A stretch of 64,000 bases of DNA from Salvator merianae (GCA_003586115.2 QVOM02000072.1:648361-712360), one strand, 5' to 3'. Positions 10,240-22,786 are shown, numbered from the stretch's first letter. Notes: a model not told the origin generated them from the letters alone. Numbers and translations are program-made.

Positions 10240-10866
10240 TTCAATGGTTCTGTCATCTCAGTAATTCTTTAGTAGATGTAAAGGGCTGTGTTCATTCTTA
10301 AGACTCAACTGATAGCTTTAGCAATGTCATTTTTTCCTGGGATTTCAGCTGGTTCTGATTTTGGAATAGCATCTATAAATGTTTGCCATGTTTGAAGAAA
10401 GGCTTTTTTTTTTGTTCCTTCACCTTCCGTTTTTGCTTTTTGTAAAGTTATGTACTCATTTATGAAAATCTCCCATATTTCCTTTATACCGGTTCTTCCT
10501 AGGTTCTGCCAACTTCCTTTTTTGCTTTTTGCAATTAAATATTTAGCTGCATATAATAAGTAATTAATTAATCTACGATACTTCATGGATCCATACTTCA
10601 AGTTATTTCAAATTTTTTTTTTTTTTTTTTTTAATGTCAAAAGTTGCTTACCTTTTCACATTCCCACCACATGTGGATATAAGTTGGTTTATAGCAACAG
10701 CCTCACCAACGGGTGGTATGTGGTGTTTTAGTTATTCTTGCAATATCGTACGGAGTTCTATACCATCTGTAGGTGACCTTTATAAAAAATTATTTCATTT
10801 GTTTTAGAATTTTGCCAAGTTTGTTTTTTGTTAGCAATTTTATTCCACTCATCTGATGACATTTGG
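10240..10866 (-). mobile_element. L1-like LINE, ORF2 C-terminal region
   Basis: The minus strand reads as decayed L1 ORF2. Near 10670 it has HMWWECEKV-like coding, the zinc-knuckle region typical of L1. It continues as RRLINYLLYAAKYLIAKSKK at about 10500-10590, then WEIFINEYITLQK and further. A 20-T run at 10611-10632 interrupts it. It resumes at 11430 after a probable LTR insertion. Confidence 0.7.
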
Positions 10867-10892
10867 ACAGACGTATCTTTTTCTCATAGTTC

Positions 10893-11425
10893 TTTAACAC
10901 CTGTCAATGAGGTATTGTGAAAGTGTCTGACTGAAAATAGGAAAAAGAGCCAACGATAGCTTATGCTCACCTTGCCTGCAGCTGCTTGGTCCCTGCTTTT
11001 GAGGTTCTGAAAGAACAACAGCAGGAAACCTGGTGTCACAGCACAGACCACTGTGAGAGAAAACAAGAACTACGTCGACAGAGAGGCACAAGGAGCAAAA
11101 GTTGAGAAATAAGGGACAATATGAATTAAGGAGGGGCAACACAAAATCGGACAAAGGTTATGAGTAAGGGGCTTAAACATGGCCCTCAGTGACGTGTCAA
11201 GTAATTAGCATGAACATGCGATGTAATGATGGCCCGTGTTTGGGGAAGGCCTGAACATGCAATGATGTAGACTGTGTAACCAGAAGGTAACCAAGCAAAG
11301 CTTGCTTTCCTGTCTGCAAAAAGTATAAGAATAGCTGTTTTCAATGAAATGGCAGGCCAGTTTTGCTAAGATACTTGACTTTAATCTCCTGCTTTTTGTT
11401 GATCTATCAATAAAAAGCTGTTTTA
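10893..11425 (+). mobile_element. Possible solo LTR inserted in the L1 copy
   Basis: About 530 bases separate two parts of one antisense L1 frame. The insert has a TATA-like AGTATAAGAA at 11323, then about 80 bases later AATAAAAAGCTG at 11410, the spacing of a retroviral promoter and polyadenylation signal in an LTR. No internal retroviral gene is present. Terminal TG...CA and target duplications could not be fixed, so the retroviral origin is a hypothesis. Confidence 0.35.
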
Positions 11426-11429
11426 TTCT

Positions 11430-11870
11430 TCCTATCTTTGGTGTAGTTTATCAGGCAGACTTGCACCTTTGTGGCAACAGTATCTTGATTCATTATGGCC
11501 TTGTAAATTTTCAATACTAATCCTTTCATCATGGTTGAGGCCTCTTTTGAGTATTACTTTGACTGGAGCCAATGGTCTATTAATTATATTCTTTATTTTG
11601 GTTTTTTGTAGAAAGTTTGTTATTGAATGTATTGCCAACCAGCTATTGGCTTGAGGGCTTAATGTTTAATCAAATAATATTTTATCTGTTTATCATTGTT
11701 CTAAAAATTGCTTCAGCCTTAACTCACTTTGGGCTAGTTTGCTCTATTTTCTTGTCTAATTAACAGTTCTAGCTGAAGATAATTTTTCAGTTCTATATAC
11801 TGTGATAGGGTTGGCAGCAACTGTTCCTACCATATACACCAAGTTAGAATTTTTTCCCCTGTATTATGGA
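11430..11870 (-). mobile_element. L1-like LINE, ORF2 continuation
   Basis: The minus-strand frame contains MKGLVLKIYKAIMNQD-type coding at about 11480-11530, which in L1 precedes the segment found at 10830-10866. This supports one L1 copy split by the 10893-11425 insertion. Toward 11870 the similarity fades. Confidence 0.55.
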
Positions 11871-12207
11871 AATACACATTTGGCGGTTGTCTTTTTTATG
11901 TCAATGTCATATGGAATTGTTTATAATATAGATGCTATTGGAAATATTTTGAGTATATTAAATCTACGGTCTACTCTTTATCAGTAAGGATACTGCTTAA
12001 AATAAGATAAAAAAATGGATATATAAACTAGTACCAAAATGAAGAACAATTCAAATGTACAAGCTAAGGCAATGTATAAACCAATTAACCCCAAAATGTA
12101 TGTGAAGAGAAGTAAATTGTACCTCTCAGGTACTGATCAAGTGAGAATGAGATGTCATCAGTTCACTGGGTGACTGATGGGCTGCATTTACATTTGCAGG
12201 TCTGAGA

Positions 12208-12570
12208 TTATGGCCCTTTCTGCACTTACCTGCCGTTAATCTGTATTAACGGATCCAGAACGCGGGAAGGTGTGGGCAGGATCAGCACCTTCTGCACTGA
12301 TAGTGTTGATCCGGATTAGTTCACACTACGGCTACGAAGTTCCTAGCCTTGGGACGTCCCGGGGATGTTTTCTGGCAGCGTGCTATGGCACACCACTAAA
12401 ATATGCCCCCCTGGTAGTTCCAAACATTAAAGGCATGCCAACGGCATGTCTCCCGTTTTCCGGATCAGGGCCACACTGGTCCACTGGTAGACCCAATTAA
12501 ATGGGTTGACCAGTGATCTGGATTAAGGCCTCCTTCATCTAGATCACGCTCTGCCTAGTGTGGACAGAGC
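12208..12570. mobile_element. Inverted-repeat DNA element
   Basis: The left end GGCCCTTTCTGCACTTACC matches the start of the palindrome at 19428. The right end has CTAGTGTGGACAGAGCC. The interior has ATCCGGATTAG and GATCTGGATTAAGGCC. No coding content. Confidence 0.55.
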
Positions 12571-12817
12571 CGGGCCAGCAGGGGGTGGGGGCTTCTAGAT
12601 ACATATTAACCTCTGGAGAATTTCATTCATTGAAAACAAGTTACAAGGATATCACAGACATTCGTTTGAAATCTCTATTTTGGTTCTAACAAGTATTGCA
12701 AAATTCATTATGCTAAAGAAACCTGAAAAGAAGAATCAGAATCTTTCAATATACAACAGTTTCAACTGTTTTTGATTAACAGAGAAACAATTTACATAGT
12801 ATTTAAAAAAGCACAAT

Positions 12818-12823
12818 TTTATT
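12818..12823 (-). terminator. Candidate polyadenylation signal of IFITM gene 2
   Basis: TTTATT on the plus strand gives AATAAA on the minus strand, about 425 bases past the stop codon of gene 2. It is the first canonical AATAAA I see downstream of the stop. Confidence 0.5.
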
Positions 12824-13245
12824 TGCTTAGGATTCACATCAGACATATTAAAATACAGAATAATACATATCCTAAATTAGGAAGTTTTCTAAATGCTGAA
12901 AAACAGGAAAAAAAAAAAAGAGCAATGATTTCCAGAGCAATGGTGACCGCAAAGGCTACAAATCCAAACTGTAGGACAACGGAAAAACTATTCCTAAAAA
13001 TTGTATTTTCTCAATAAATATTTAAACTGAATAGGGGAGTTAGAACAGGATGACAAACAAAAGAGTGGCTATGGAATTTGAAGGTAAAGCATAAATTAAA
13101 TATCAATAAGTGCCAATAATGTCAGATTGTTTGTAAAATTTCTCATTTCTTGCAAGTGAAACAGCAAAGTGGGTATAATCAGTGCAGAACATGAAGTAAT
13201 TAATCCTTGAATGTAGTGCTTGGAAGAATATCTTAGGTGCCTAGG

Positions 13246-13467
13246 CTATATTGCATTTCCACTAAATGTTGTCTCTAACTGTACCCAGAAGTCTTCCATC
13301 ATCTGTAGGAGCTTATCCTGATAGGCAGCCACCACCAAACCAATCATAACGCAGATAAGAATGAACACCAGGATTCCGAGTACCGTTGCAGCAATATTAC
13401 AGCGCTTGGCTTTCTTGCTGTTGAGAACTCCAATTTCACGATCTCCAATGACTTTAGCATCCCTTGT
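13246..13467 (-). CDS. IFITM/CD225 family gene 2, exon 2
   Basis: This exon encodes residues 65-137 of gene 2. On the minus strand a pyrimidine-rich tract ends CCCCTTCAG at 13468, and the frame begins TRDAKVIGDREIGVLNSKKA. That is the counterpart of the SRDRKMVGD loop that opens exon 2 in mammalian IFITMs, and it joins exon 1 in phase 0. Next come KRCN, whose Cys aligns with the third palmitoylated Cys of IFITM3, and a roughly 23-residue transmembrane helix (ATVLGILVFILICVMIGLVV). The tail of about 25 residues is longer than in gene 3 and rich in acidic and aromatic residues (LLQMMEDFWVQLETTF). The stop is TAG/TAA-type at 13246. The open frame extends upstream of the acceptor, but that part is intron. 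Confidence 0.92.
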   Translation of the reverse strand, partial: TRDAKVIGDREIGVLNSKKAKRCNIAATVLGILVFILICVMIGLVVAAYQDKLLQMMEDFWVQLETTFSGNAI

Positions 13468-13754
13468 CTGAAGGGGAGGAAGGAAAGTCAAATATTTCAA
13501 ATAAATCAGTTTTGTTAGTAAAAACAAATCTTTACGAATATACTTTGAATGCTTAAGCAGCAATGGACTTTCCATGGCTGTTAAGAAACGTTTCTGACCC
13601 TCTGCTTTATAAACTGTTGCATTCCATTCTAATTTTTGCTTCGTTCTCTTCTCATATTTTTATCACTCTTTCCCCCAAATTTGCTGAAGGCTGTACCCAA
13701 ACACATAGAAAGACCAATAAAGATAGTACAGGAGATCCTGTATTATCTTGTCTT

Positions 13755-13785
13755 GCAATCTTAGAATCATAGAATCATATGAATC
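13755..13785 (-). repeat. CR1 3'-terminal repeat fragment
   Basis: TTAGAATCATAGAATCATATG is the reverse complement of the ATTCTATG octamer tail that ends CR1 elements (compare 58273-58296). Confidence 0.55.
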
Positions 13786-14929
13786 TTCTGTGATGCCAGC
13801 AACCTGTAAGCATTTTTAGCATGTCTGGAAGTAACTTGAAACACAGTTGGTTATCCTCATTTGCTATTCATAAGAATTGTCCAAGAGCAAGAATTTGCGT
13901 GACATGTGCTTACACAACCAAGTACTTTGTCTATATCCTTGAAAACAGCAGAAAGATTTAACATCAGGCACTCACAAAATACTCTGCGCAATACTACTAT
14001 AATGTGGATGTATACACATTTGTTATATTATTTACAAAAACACTATTGTAATATTAACATCAGTATGCAAATACAATACAAAAGTAGACAACATCAAATG
14101 TACAGCACCAGAAAAAAAATTCTTGTATTGGAACAATTAATGAAAAGAACATGCAAAAATATGCATAATTCCTTATGTGAATAATCTTTGGTGAGGCAAC
14201 AAATGCACTTCAGAGAGAAAAAAAAAAGTCAAAAAAAGAAAACTAAAGCTGGGCATGTTTCCACTCTTCTTAGTCTTCTTCAGTGGCTTGCATTAGAACT
14301 ATTTCCACAAAATGACAATAAGAAACTCTCACTGGTATTTTGAAGTATGACAACTTGACAAACAAATTTCAGCTAAAGGCTCCTGAATACGAAGTAGGAA
14401 AATTAACACTGCTGAGTAACAATGGATACTTAAATATGCATTTTACAGTACTTTGAAACATCATGGCACAGATATTCACATAACACCAAACAATAAAAAT
14501 TAAAACCTATAAAAACAAATCATAAAATATGAATATTTAAACAAATGTGTATCAAACTCTCAGAAGATGGAAGTATTAACATAGAAATCCAAACTACTCA
14601 CCAAAACACAGTTGCCAACCCATTTACACTGTATAGTTTGCTCGTCAAATTGGTCAATAACATGTGCAAAATAGGAAGAATAAGTGGCTATAAACCTTAC
14701 ATCAGTACCTGATGCTGAAAAAAAGAAAGTATGGGGCAGGACTGGAGAAATGGAAGAGAGTCTGCACAAGTGAAAGTGCCCTGTTTTGTCATGGAACAGC
14801 AAGGGTGGGTGTGGAAAGAGCCACAGTCTCTTGGGTAGGGAGCAGAAGTACCCTCTGCCTATCCTCTCTGACCTCATTCTGACCCTTCCTTTTCTTAGCA
14901 GCACCTAAAAGCCCTTCCCTCCCATTGGA

Positions 14930-15462
14930 TCAGACTCGTAGTGCTCTTCTTCAGCGATCTAACTTCACAGCCTGAAAAGAGTGTTGCTCACTGACTGGCC
15001 ACTTCCCGCCTCTCTACTGAACCAGTTTCCAAGTCCTTAAAACCAAGCCAGTTTTTTCTAATTGCAAGAGAAACGTCAAGTCTCTCTCTCTCTCTCCTCT
15101 CTCCCCGTTATGAGAAATCCAGTGCGCTTTTCTAATGTAAAGAAGGCAATGTAAAGAGCTTCCTGGTACCCCTCCCTCCTTCTCCAATTCCCCGATGACT
15201 TAGTGAAATGTTTCACTCATTCTCTCTCTCTCCCACACCTCTTACTAAAGTCCAGTGTGCTTTTTAAGTACAGAAGGCAGGGCAGGAGTTATTTTTTTCC
15301 TTCGATCTTGAAAAGTTTCCCAGCACTGGCAAGAGCTCGCTGGTGCCCCTCCCTTCCTGTCCTATTATCTGATGGGTTTCTGCAAGGTTGTGATTGGTTG
15401 AGGCATTCCCCACTCGACTCTAAGGTGAATATGGAAAAGTCGACCCAGGCAGTCGTGAAGAG
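14930..15462 (+). repeat. Unclassified interspersed repeat, related to 29230-29650
   Basis: Blocks shared with 29230-29650 in the same order are TTGCTCACTGACTGGCCACT, CCTCTCTACTGAACCAGTTT, GTGCTTTTTAAGTACA, CTCGCTGGTGCCCCTCCCT, and GTGATTGGTTGAGGCA. Part of the block from about 15120 to 15260 is duplicated internally (GTGCGCTTTTCTAATGTA and GTGTGCTTTTTAAGTACA). Confidence 0.6.
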
Positions 15463-16560
15463 GTGTGAGGGCGACTTCCAGGGAAGACTTTGTGGACTCC
15501 CCAGCTTACATTCACCCGGAAGGTGACCAAAACAGCCTAACTGAACACACCCTCAATCTCTTCCTGGACACCATTGCAGAGCATCACTCCATGTCATTTA
15601 GTCATCTCACCAGTGAAAGCACCACACCTCTGCCCAGATCTTGTACCACAAGGGCCACTCCCCATAGGATTGCCTTCGTTGTGTCAGAGGGGATTGCATA
15701 GCTCAATGAAACTATGAGCTATGCCATGCAGAACTGCTGAAGACGGACTGCTCATAGTGGAGAGTTCAACCAAAAGATGATCCACTGGAGAAGAAAATGG
15801 CAAATCACTCCATTATCTTTGCCAAGAAAACCTCATGGAAAAAGAGTACAGGAAAAACAATATGACACTGGAAGATAAGCATCTTGGGTCAGAAGATGTC
15901 CAGTATGTTACTGGGAAAGAGCAGAGGGCAAATACAAGTAGCTTCAGAAAGAGTGAAGCAGTTGTCCAAAGTTAAAAGGAAGTTCACCTGTGGATGTGAC
16001 TGATGGTAAAAGGAAAGACTGATGCTCTAAGGAACAATATTACGTAAGAACTTGGAATGTGAGATCTATGAACCAAGGTAATCTGGAAGTGGTCAAACAC
16101 GATACAGCAAGATTAAACATCAACATCTTGGGAGTCAGTGAACTAAAACCAACAGAACTAGGTGAATTTAACTCAGATGACTGTTACAGGCAAGAATCCC
16201 TTAAAAGAAATAGAATAACCCTCATAGTTAATAAAAGGATGAGAAAAACAGTACTGGGGTAAAATCTCAAAAATGACAGAAAGATCTCTGTTTGAATCTA
16301 AGGCAAACCATTCAACATCACAGTCATCCAGATTTATACCCCAACCACTGAAGTTAACCAGTTCTATGAAGACATATGACACCTTCCACAATTAACACCA
16401 AAAAAATGTCACTTTCATTATAGGGGATTAGAATGCTAAAGCAGGAAATCAGAAAATGTGAAAGAATGTTCAAACTACTGAACAATTGTGCTCATTTCAC
16501 ACACTAGCAAGGTTATGCTCAAGATTCTGTAAGCTGGCTTCAAAAGCATGTGCACCGAGA

Positions 16561-16764
16561 ACTACCAAAAGGGCAAGCAGGTTATCAAAGAAGCAGAGGA
16601 ACTAGAGATCAAATTGCCAACATTTGCTGGATTATGGAGAAGTCAGTGAAGCAGAAGTAGATATTTTTCTGAAACTCCCTTGCTTTCTCCATAATCCAGC
16701 AAATGTTGGCAATTTGATCTCTAGTTCCTCTGCTTCTTTGATAATCTGCTTGCCCTTTTGGATC
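16561..16764. repeat. Inverted duplication inside BovB
   Basis: The left arm, from CCAAAAGGGCAAGCAGGTTA to GGATTATGGAGAA (about 16563-16641), is repeated in reverse complement from TTCTCCATAATCCAGC to CTGCTTGCCCTTTTGG (about 16687-16764), with only one or two mismatches. The 45-base loop and right arm also carry, inverted, the next BovB coding segment (FQKNIYFCF). A normal BovB has only one forward copy. Confidence 0.85.
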
Positions 16765-16799
16765 ACAACAAATTGTGGCAAGTTCTTAAAGTAACAGTC

Positions 16800-16827
16800 T
16801 TCTGAACTGAACTGAACTGAACTGAAC
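16800..16827. repeat. (TGAAC)n microsatellite
   Basis: Five tandem TGAAC units within the BovB copy, at the point where the coding sequence resumes with GTTDWFKIEDE. Confidence 0.8.
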
Positions 16828-18636
16828 ATGGAACAACTGATTGGTTCAAGATTGAGGACGAAGTACAACAAGGCTGTATATTGTCACTCTATTTATTTAA
16901 CTTATATGGAGAGTACATCATGCTAAATGCTAGATGGAATTAAGATTGTTGGGAGAAATATTTGCAACCTTAGATATGCAGACAATACCACTCCGATGGC
17001 AGAAAGCGAAGAAGAATTAAGGAGACTCTTGATGAGGTTGAAAGAGGAGAATGCAAAAGCTGGGTTGAAGTTCAACATAAAAACAACTAAAATCATGGTA
17101 TCTGGTCCCAGGATTCACTGGAAAAGACCCTGGTGTTGGGAAAGATTGGACGCAAAAGGAGAAGGGACAGCAAAGAATGAGATGGATAAATAGTGTCAGG
17201 AAGCAACAAACATGAGCTTGGGCAAACTTTGGGAGACAGTAGAGGACAGAAGGGCCTGGCATGCTGTGGTCCCTGGGGTCACCAGGAGTCAGACACAACT
17301 TACCACTGAGCAACAAAGGCCAACAACCCCAAAGCTAATTGTCATTCCTATTAACTTGTTCTAAGTTATCCATTCTGTTGGAACAGCATTTCAAGGGGAC
17401 TCTTTATTATACTGGACTCCTTGTGGTAGGTCAGAATATAAGCATATATAAAAAAAGAAGTAGAATATAAGCATATCCTCCAGTGAAAAGGAGGGGAATA
17501 AAAATACTTTTTAACAAGGTGTATTTTTCCACAGAGGAATCACTAGGATTCCTCTAATATAAACAGAAAGGAATTCTATAAAGTATTTTGCCTTATTTTA
17601 CTCTCATTGTCCTGCAAATGGTTCAAACGATTAACCAAACTGAATGTATTTATCCATATATGCTGGATTGTTTAAAAAGAGTTAATCAATACTCCAGTTT
17701 CATCCCTGCTGAAAGCCAAGAGACAAGTCCATGCTACTAAAAGGCAAGAAACAGGGAGAAAGCGCTCAATATTAGGTAAATAATTGTAAATAAAGGAATT
17801 CTCATTTGCCACAAGCACACAGGTTATACACAGGTCCCTTGTATAACAAAGTTTATTTTACACAGCGGGTAGAATGTGACTTTTCTTGTATGACTTTTTT
17901 TATAACATGATTTACTATTACATGGTTAGTAAAATGTTAATGCAATCATGGAAAATTTTAATAATATGATTTGGCCTCTGAAGCAGTACTGTGGACTCCT
18001 CCTCCACCGTGCCATTGCTACACTGAAAGAATGAGTCTCCCATCTGCAGTGCCATTGTCTAATTGATAGTCTGGATCTTCTTTCCATACATGCATTGACT
18101 TACACTGGTTGGCTGACCTCATCACTGCAGTGAAGCCATTTGCTTAACAATGGAAGACTAGGCCCCAGTGGCTCCCCTAACTTCCAATTTCCCCTAGTTG
18201 GCTATTATTTACATTATGAGCTTTTGCACAGTAGTGTGTGGGAACTAAACCATAACAGCACACAAGGGATAACTGTACAAAATGGATCACTTCTTTCCTC
18301 AGTACTATAATCCAATCTAAATAGGTCAGCTAATCACTGTCAAGGTGCTTCTGCTAACTTCTATACTGTATTACCTATTAGCAATTGCTAACTCCATAAC
18401 ATTTAATCTGTTCAGTTCACTACCACAATATGTACTGACAGCCATCATTCTGTGTAGTTTCAACAGTAGTTGTAAGCAGTGACAATCCATAAAACAGAAC
18501 AGCTATTAATAACTTCCAGACATAACATGATTGTGCAATACTGTGGGAGCAAATATGGGAGCTGGAAATAATCATCATTCTAGCTTCTATACCAGGCTAA
18601 AACAAAGAAAGACAGGAATATGCCCTGATATGGCTA

Positions 18637-18669
18637 TCAACACACACACACACACACACAAACACACAA
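18637..18669. repeat. (CA)n microsatellite
   Basis: ACACACACACACACACACAC followed by AAACACACA. Confidence 0.9.
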
Positions 18670-19427
18670 GTGATTCTGCATATTTGGAATGCTTGGAATG
18701 AATCGGTACTGAGAAGATGTACAGTATATAAAAGATCTGTGATTTTTGTAGTAGGTGTGCACCTCTGCCTTTTAGAGCAAGAACGCCACACTTTGCTGAA
18801 TATATTCAATAAATTGCTTTGTTATACACCAGTTCCCTTTGTCATGGTAATTGGGGCAGATGTACCAAGCAAGTGCCTTCTGGCACCAACAATACAAGTT
18901 CAGAGAGACTTGTAATGAGCTTCCGAAAACCAAATACTGGATATCACAAATGAGAAGAGAACTATTTTACACTCATGTTCTGCACATGGTCTTCCCAAAG
19001 AAATCTGACCAGTCACTTTTAAAAAAATACTTACATTTATACAATCACATAATCATTTATACAATCATATAATCCCGATGAACCCAATAGATTGTGCCAA
19101 GAGTTGTCATGTGGCAGCACTATGAGGGTAAGTGTGAAAATGAAAGAACTTCTACACTGTATGTGTCTTTTTCTCTCCTTTACCTTTCCATTGCACATTC
19201 CCTTCACTGACTAGTGCTGCCTTATGTGCAAAATAAAATTGCCAAATGAAAGGAGTGGACAAGCTAAAGCATTTTATTTTTATGGGATGAAAATAAAGTG
19301 CCTATAGAGTGGATTCAAACGGCTCTTTCCAAAAAATGATGCCCAGAAGCAGCTACTGCAGTAGGAAGCGGGGAAAAGAGTGAAAAACATAGTATAAAGA
19401 CTGTGTCCAGTTCAGATGGGCAAAAAT

Positions 19428-19608
19428 GGCCCTTTCTGCACTTGGCCTTATTGTGGATTGTATCCCAGAATAGGGACCTGCTATCCACATGCTAGTGCAA
19501 ACTATGGAAAGGTCTTGCCCAGGGCCTACCATAGTCTGCACTAGCATGCAGATGGCAGGTCCCTATTCTGAGATATAATCTGGAATAAGGCCAAATGCAG
19601 AAAGGGCC
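19428..19608. mobile_element. 181-bp near-perfect palindromic MITE
   Basis: GGCCCTTTCTGCACTTGGCC at the left end is mirrored by GGCCAAATGCAGAAAGGGCC at the right. The arms continue inward through TGGATTGTATCCCAGAATAG and GCATGCTAGTGCAAACTATG to a centre near 19518. The whole element can fold into one long hairpin. No clear target duplication is seen. Partial relatives are at 905 and 12208. Confidence 0.75.
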
Positions 19609-20362
19609 ACTGAGTCTTTCAATCACTCAGCCCACACTGTAGTCCCAATGCTGCAAAAGGCATTTTTTGCAAATTTCCTATTTCCTTTCCTACACTGCCC
19701 TGACTATCAAATGACTTAACTGTCTGGAACAAGGATTATCAAATACCATACATGCACAAAACAGACAAACACACCTACACACACAGAGTCACGCAAACAG
19801 CAATCCACTTAGTAGAACTCTGAATCTAAGCCTAAGCTTCAGGGGAGAATATAAATGTTCTTCCCTATGGGATATTCATGGTGGCATGACTTTATTAGAG
19901 ACAATATTTTGCTTTCAAGGGCGAGATACAGATAAGGGGAAAAGATAAAATTTATTAAGTAATCAAGCACATTCTTCATTTGCATAGAAATGAACAACCA
20001 ACTTGACATATCTGGTAGAAGGAATTTATTCAATTTAATGATTAACTATAGGCTGAAAAATAAGGCCCCGAATATACACACTTGGAAAAAATACCTTTCT
20101 GGGGGAAGGTAGAGGAGAGGCAGAATTTCATCTCTATGATAAATTCAGTGCAGCGAGTTTGTATTCCCTGGCAGCCCTGCCTCTCAGTTTCAATATGTAC
20201 ACTACAGACACAAGAATATACCACCAGCACCACCCCCATATCAGGTCATTTGCCTAAATTATCTCCTGGGGCTATCAGACAAATGCTTAAACAGAAAAGT
20301 AGCCTAACATGCCTATAGCTATACATTTCATATTAATCCTGTTATTATTTAGTAGGAACTTA

Positions 20363-20507
20363 GGGCACTTCTGCACTGGCTGGTATACCAGACCAGCATG
20401 TATACGAGGAGCCCCCCCTCTGCATCCTGGTGCGGTCTAAGGGAGGCCCTGGAGGCTCCTAATACACTTGCAGGTCCAGTATACAGGCCAGTGTGGAATT
20501 GCCCTTG
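20363..20507. mobile_element. Short inverted-repeat element
   Basis: GGGCACTTCTGCACTGGC and TGGTATACCAGACC on the left are answered by CCAGTATACAGGCCAGTGTG and GAATTGCCC on the right. Length is about 145 bases. Confidence 0.6.
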
Positions 20508-20639
20508 GTGTTTGCTACTTGAAAAAAGAACTATTTTTAAAATTTGAAAAAACAAACACTGGTTTTTATCTACTTATTTTGACAACAATCCTAGATCTGT
20601 ATCTGCAAGTGACAGAACAGAAGCTATGAGAATACTAAG

Positions 20640-21350
20640 CTTCTACAAATAGCTATTTTATTCTTTCACATTCATCTATTTATTTTTATTTTATTGTTTA
20701 TTATTTTACATATCATGATGTTATAGTTCTCTTCCCATTAACATCCCTCCTAGTACATTTACCATAGTTCATATACCACACTAGAAGATTCTATTTAACT
20801 TCTGGATGATGCTGTTGCTCCCTGTTTCCAGATACATTCTGACTATTGCCCATTTCTTCTTCACTCCACTTCCCAATCTATGTAAGTTGTATGCTTTTTT
20901 AATCTCTCTTATTACTTGAAGTCATCTGATTCAAAACTTAATTGTTCCAGATCTGTATTGTCCATTTCCATGAGTCTTTCCAACCATATACCAGTACTGC
21001 TTGTGCAGCTGTTATAAGTTGGTCCATAATGAACCCTTCTTCTTCATTACATTCATCTAATTCTTGAGTAAATATATTTGTTTAAGTTTCTTTCACAAAC
21101 TGGCCAAAGATGAAGACATTTGAGGCAGATGAGATCACTTCTGGTGGTGGATGCAAGAATGTCATACATAGTTATGACACCATTTTTAGAGATAATAAAG
21201 AACACAGTGCTTTAACTATAAACAGCATAGTTTTGTTTTTAATAGAATATTGACTGGCAAAGATATTAGAGTGAAAATTTTGCCTCTCTCAGTTTGTTTT
21301 CATAGGCTTTCTTGTCATTTCTTCTTTCAGGACAGTTTTTAAAAAGCACT
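20640..21350 (-). mobile_element. Possible decayed L1-like LINE fragment
   Basis: On the minus strand around 20980-21060 the frame reads FIMDQLITAAQAVLVYGWKD then SWKWTIQIW. This is loosely like the LLxAARxxIAxxWK segment of L1 ORF2 C-termini. The rest is AT-rich and unassigned. Confidence 0.35.
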
Positions 21351-22474
21351 CCTCCAGGCTCTTAGAAGAGCATAGAAGGATGTGAAAGGAAAGGCAACAG
21401 CATTTTATCTATCAGTTGTGGCCCACACCTCAGTATTGCATAAAAATTAGGATTAAACCATGAAAATGTCGTCTCCTAACTTTCCCCACAGCATTTTTGT
21501 CCTTTTGTCCTTCCCCTCCTGGTAGCTAAGCTCCCCACAAAAATTCATGATACAATCTTTGTTAGCCTCTAGTTTATCATAAAACTGTGTGACTGTGAAA
21601 CCAATTATCATGGCTAATTGTTTTAGAGTTTAGCAAAATCTCACATTGAACAAGCTTCAGTTAGAAGTGCAAGAGATCGCCACCTTTTTACAGTCAAAGC
21701 CAAGATATGCCAAGTCTTGCCCACTGTGCAAATTCATGAGCAAACTTGCAGATTCTCCAGTGTTTTCCACTGTTCTGGGTGTTAAGCGGAAAGTAAGAAA
21801 AAGAGAAACACAGTTGCTTTTGATTTTAAAGCAGATTTTTGTTCAGCAAAACCCAAAGGATGTCACAGTCCTGATTTGATACTACATGATCAGATTTCAT
21901 ATTGTATCTGGATGTCAGTGGGCTTAATGTAATTTTGTGCTGATGAGTTTAAAACTCCTTGATAGCATATATAATTATATGATTTTTGTGTCTGTATATT
22001 TGATTTTTTTCTTAAAATTTGGATGGGGTAAATTTCTCAAAAAGCAACTAGAAGATATTTTAAAATAAATAAATAGGGATAGGAAACACAACGTGGCGTC
22101 TGGTTTAGGACATGTAAAATGCAAATTACTCCATCCCAGCATGTCTGGTTCTCATGCTGACTTCACAGCCAGATAACATAGGATGAAGAGAATTACAATT
22201 TGCAAAGATCCACTCACTGCTAATTTAAAGTAATGTAAACGCTTTTTGTAAAGAGACTCGCGTCCATGTGGCAGAAAAATCCAACAAGCGATCACTTCCC
22301 AGTGAGGGAAAAGCTGCAATTAGCATCTGCTGCAGTGCTGACCTTATTTGGCACGTTCAAAAGGCAAAAATGTGGCCGCCAAAAAGAAAAAAAAACCCGA
22401 GATTTTAAATGAAGTGTGAGAAAAGAAAGAGGCCTGTCACAAAGACGAAGAAAGCGAGTGGGTGAATAATACTA

Positions 22475-22786
<312 letters not shown>

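Larger units (their letters stand above)
15465..17335 (+). mobile_element. RTE-BovB LINE, internally deleted and rearranged
   Basis: The order of BovB parts is kept. The 5' region AGCTCAATGAAACTATGAGC lies at about 15700 and GATCCACTGGAGAAGAAAAT at 15779. The endonuclease start is RTWNVRSMNQGNLEVVKHDT-like at 16045, with the NKRMRKTVLG segment near 16230. Reverse transcriptase pieces follow: DQIANICWIMEK near 16610, the EVQQGCILSLYLFNLYGEYI motif at 16860 and YADNTTPMAESEEELRRLL at 16975. The active-site YADD is here YADN, and frames are broken. The 3' end is TGAACAACAA-like (GAGCAACAAAGGCCAACAAC). It is inactive, and lies in the intron of IFITM gene 2. Confidence 0.9.

Noticed and set aside
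16632..16871. Minus-strand frame with a clean-looking repeat of lysine and glutamate
   Set aside because: It is the BovB inverted duplication read in a non-coding frame.
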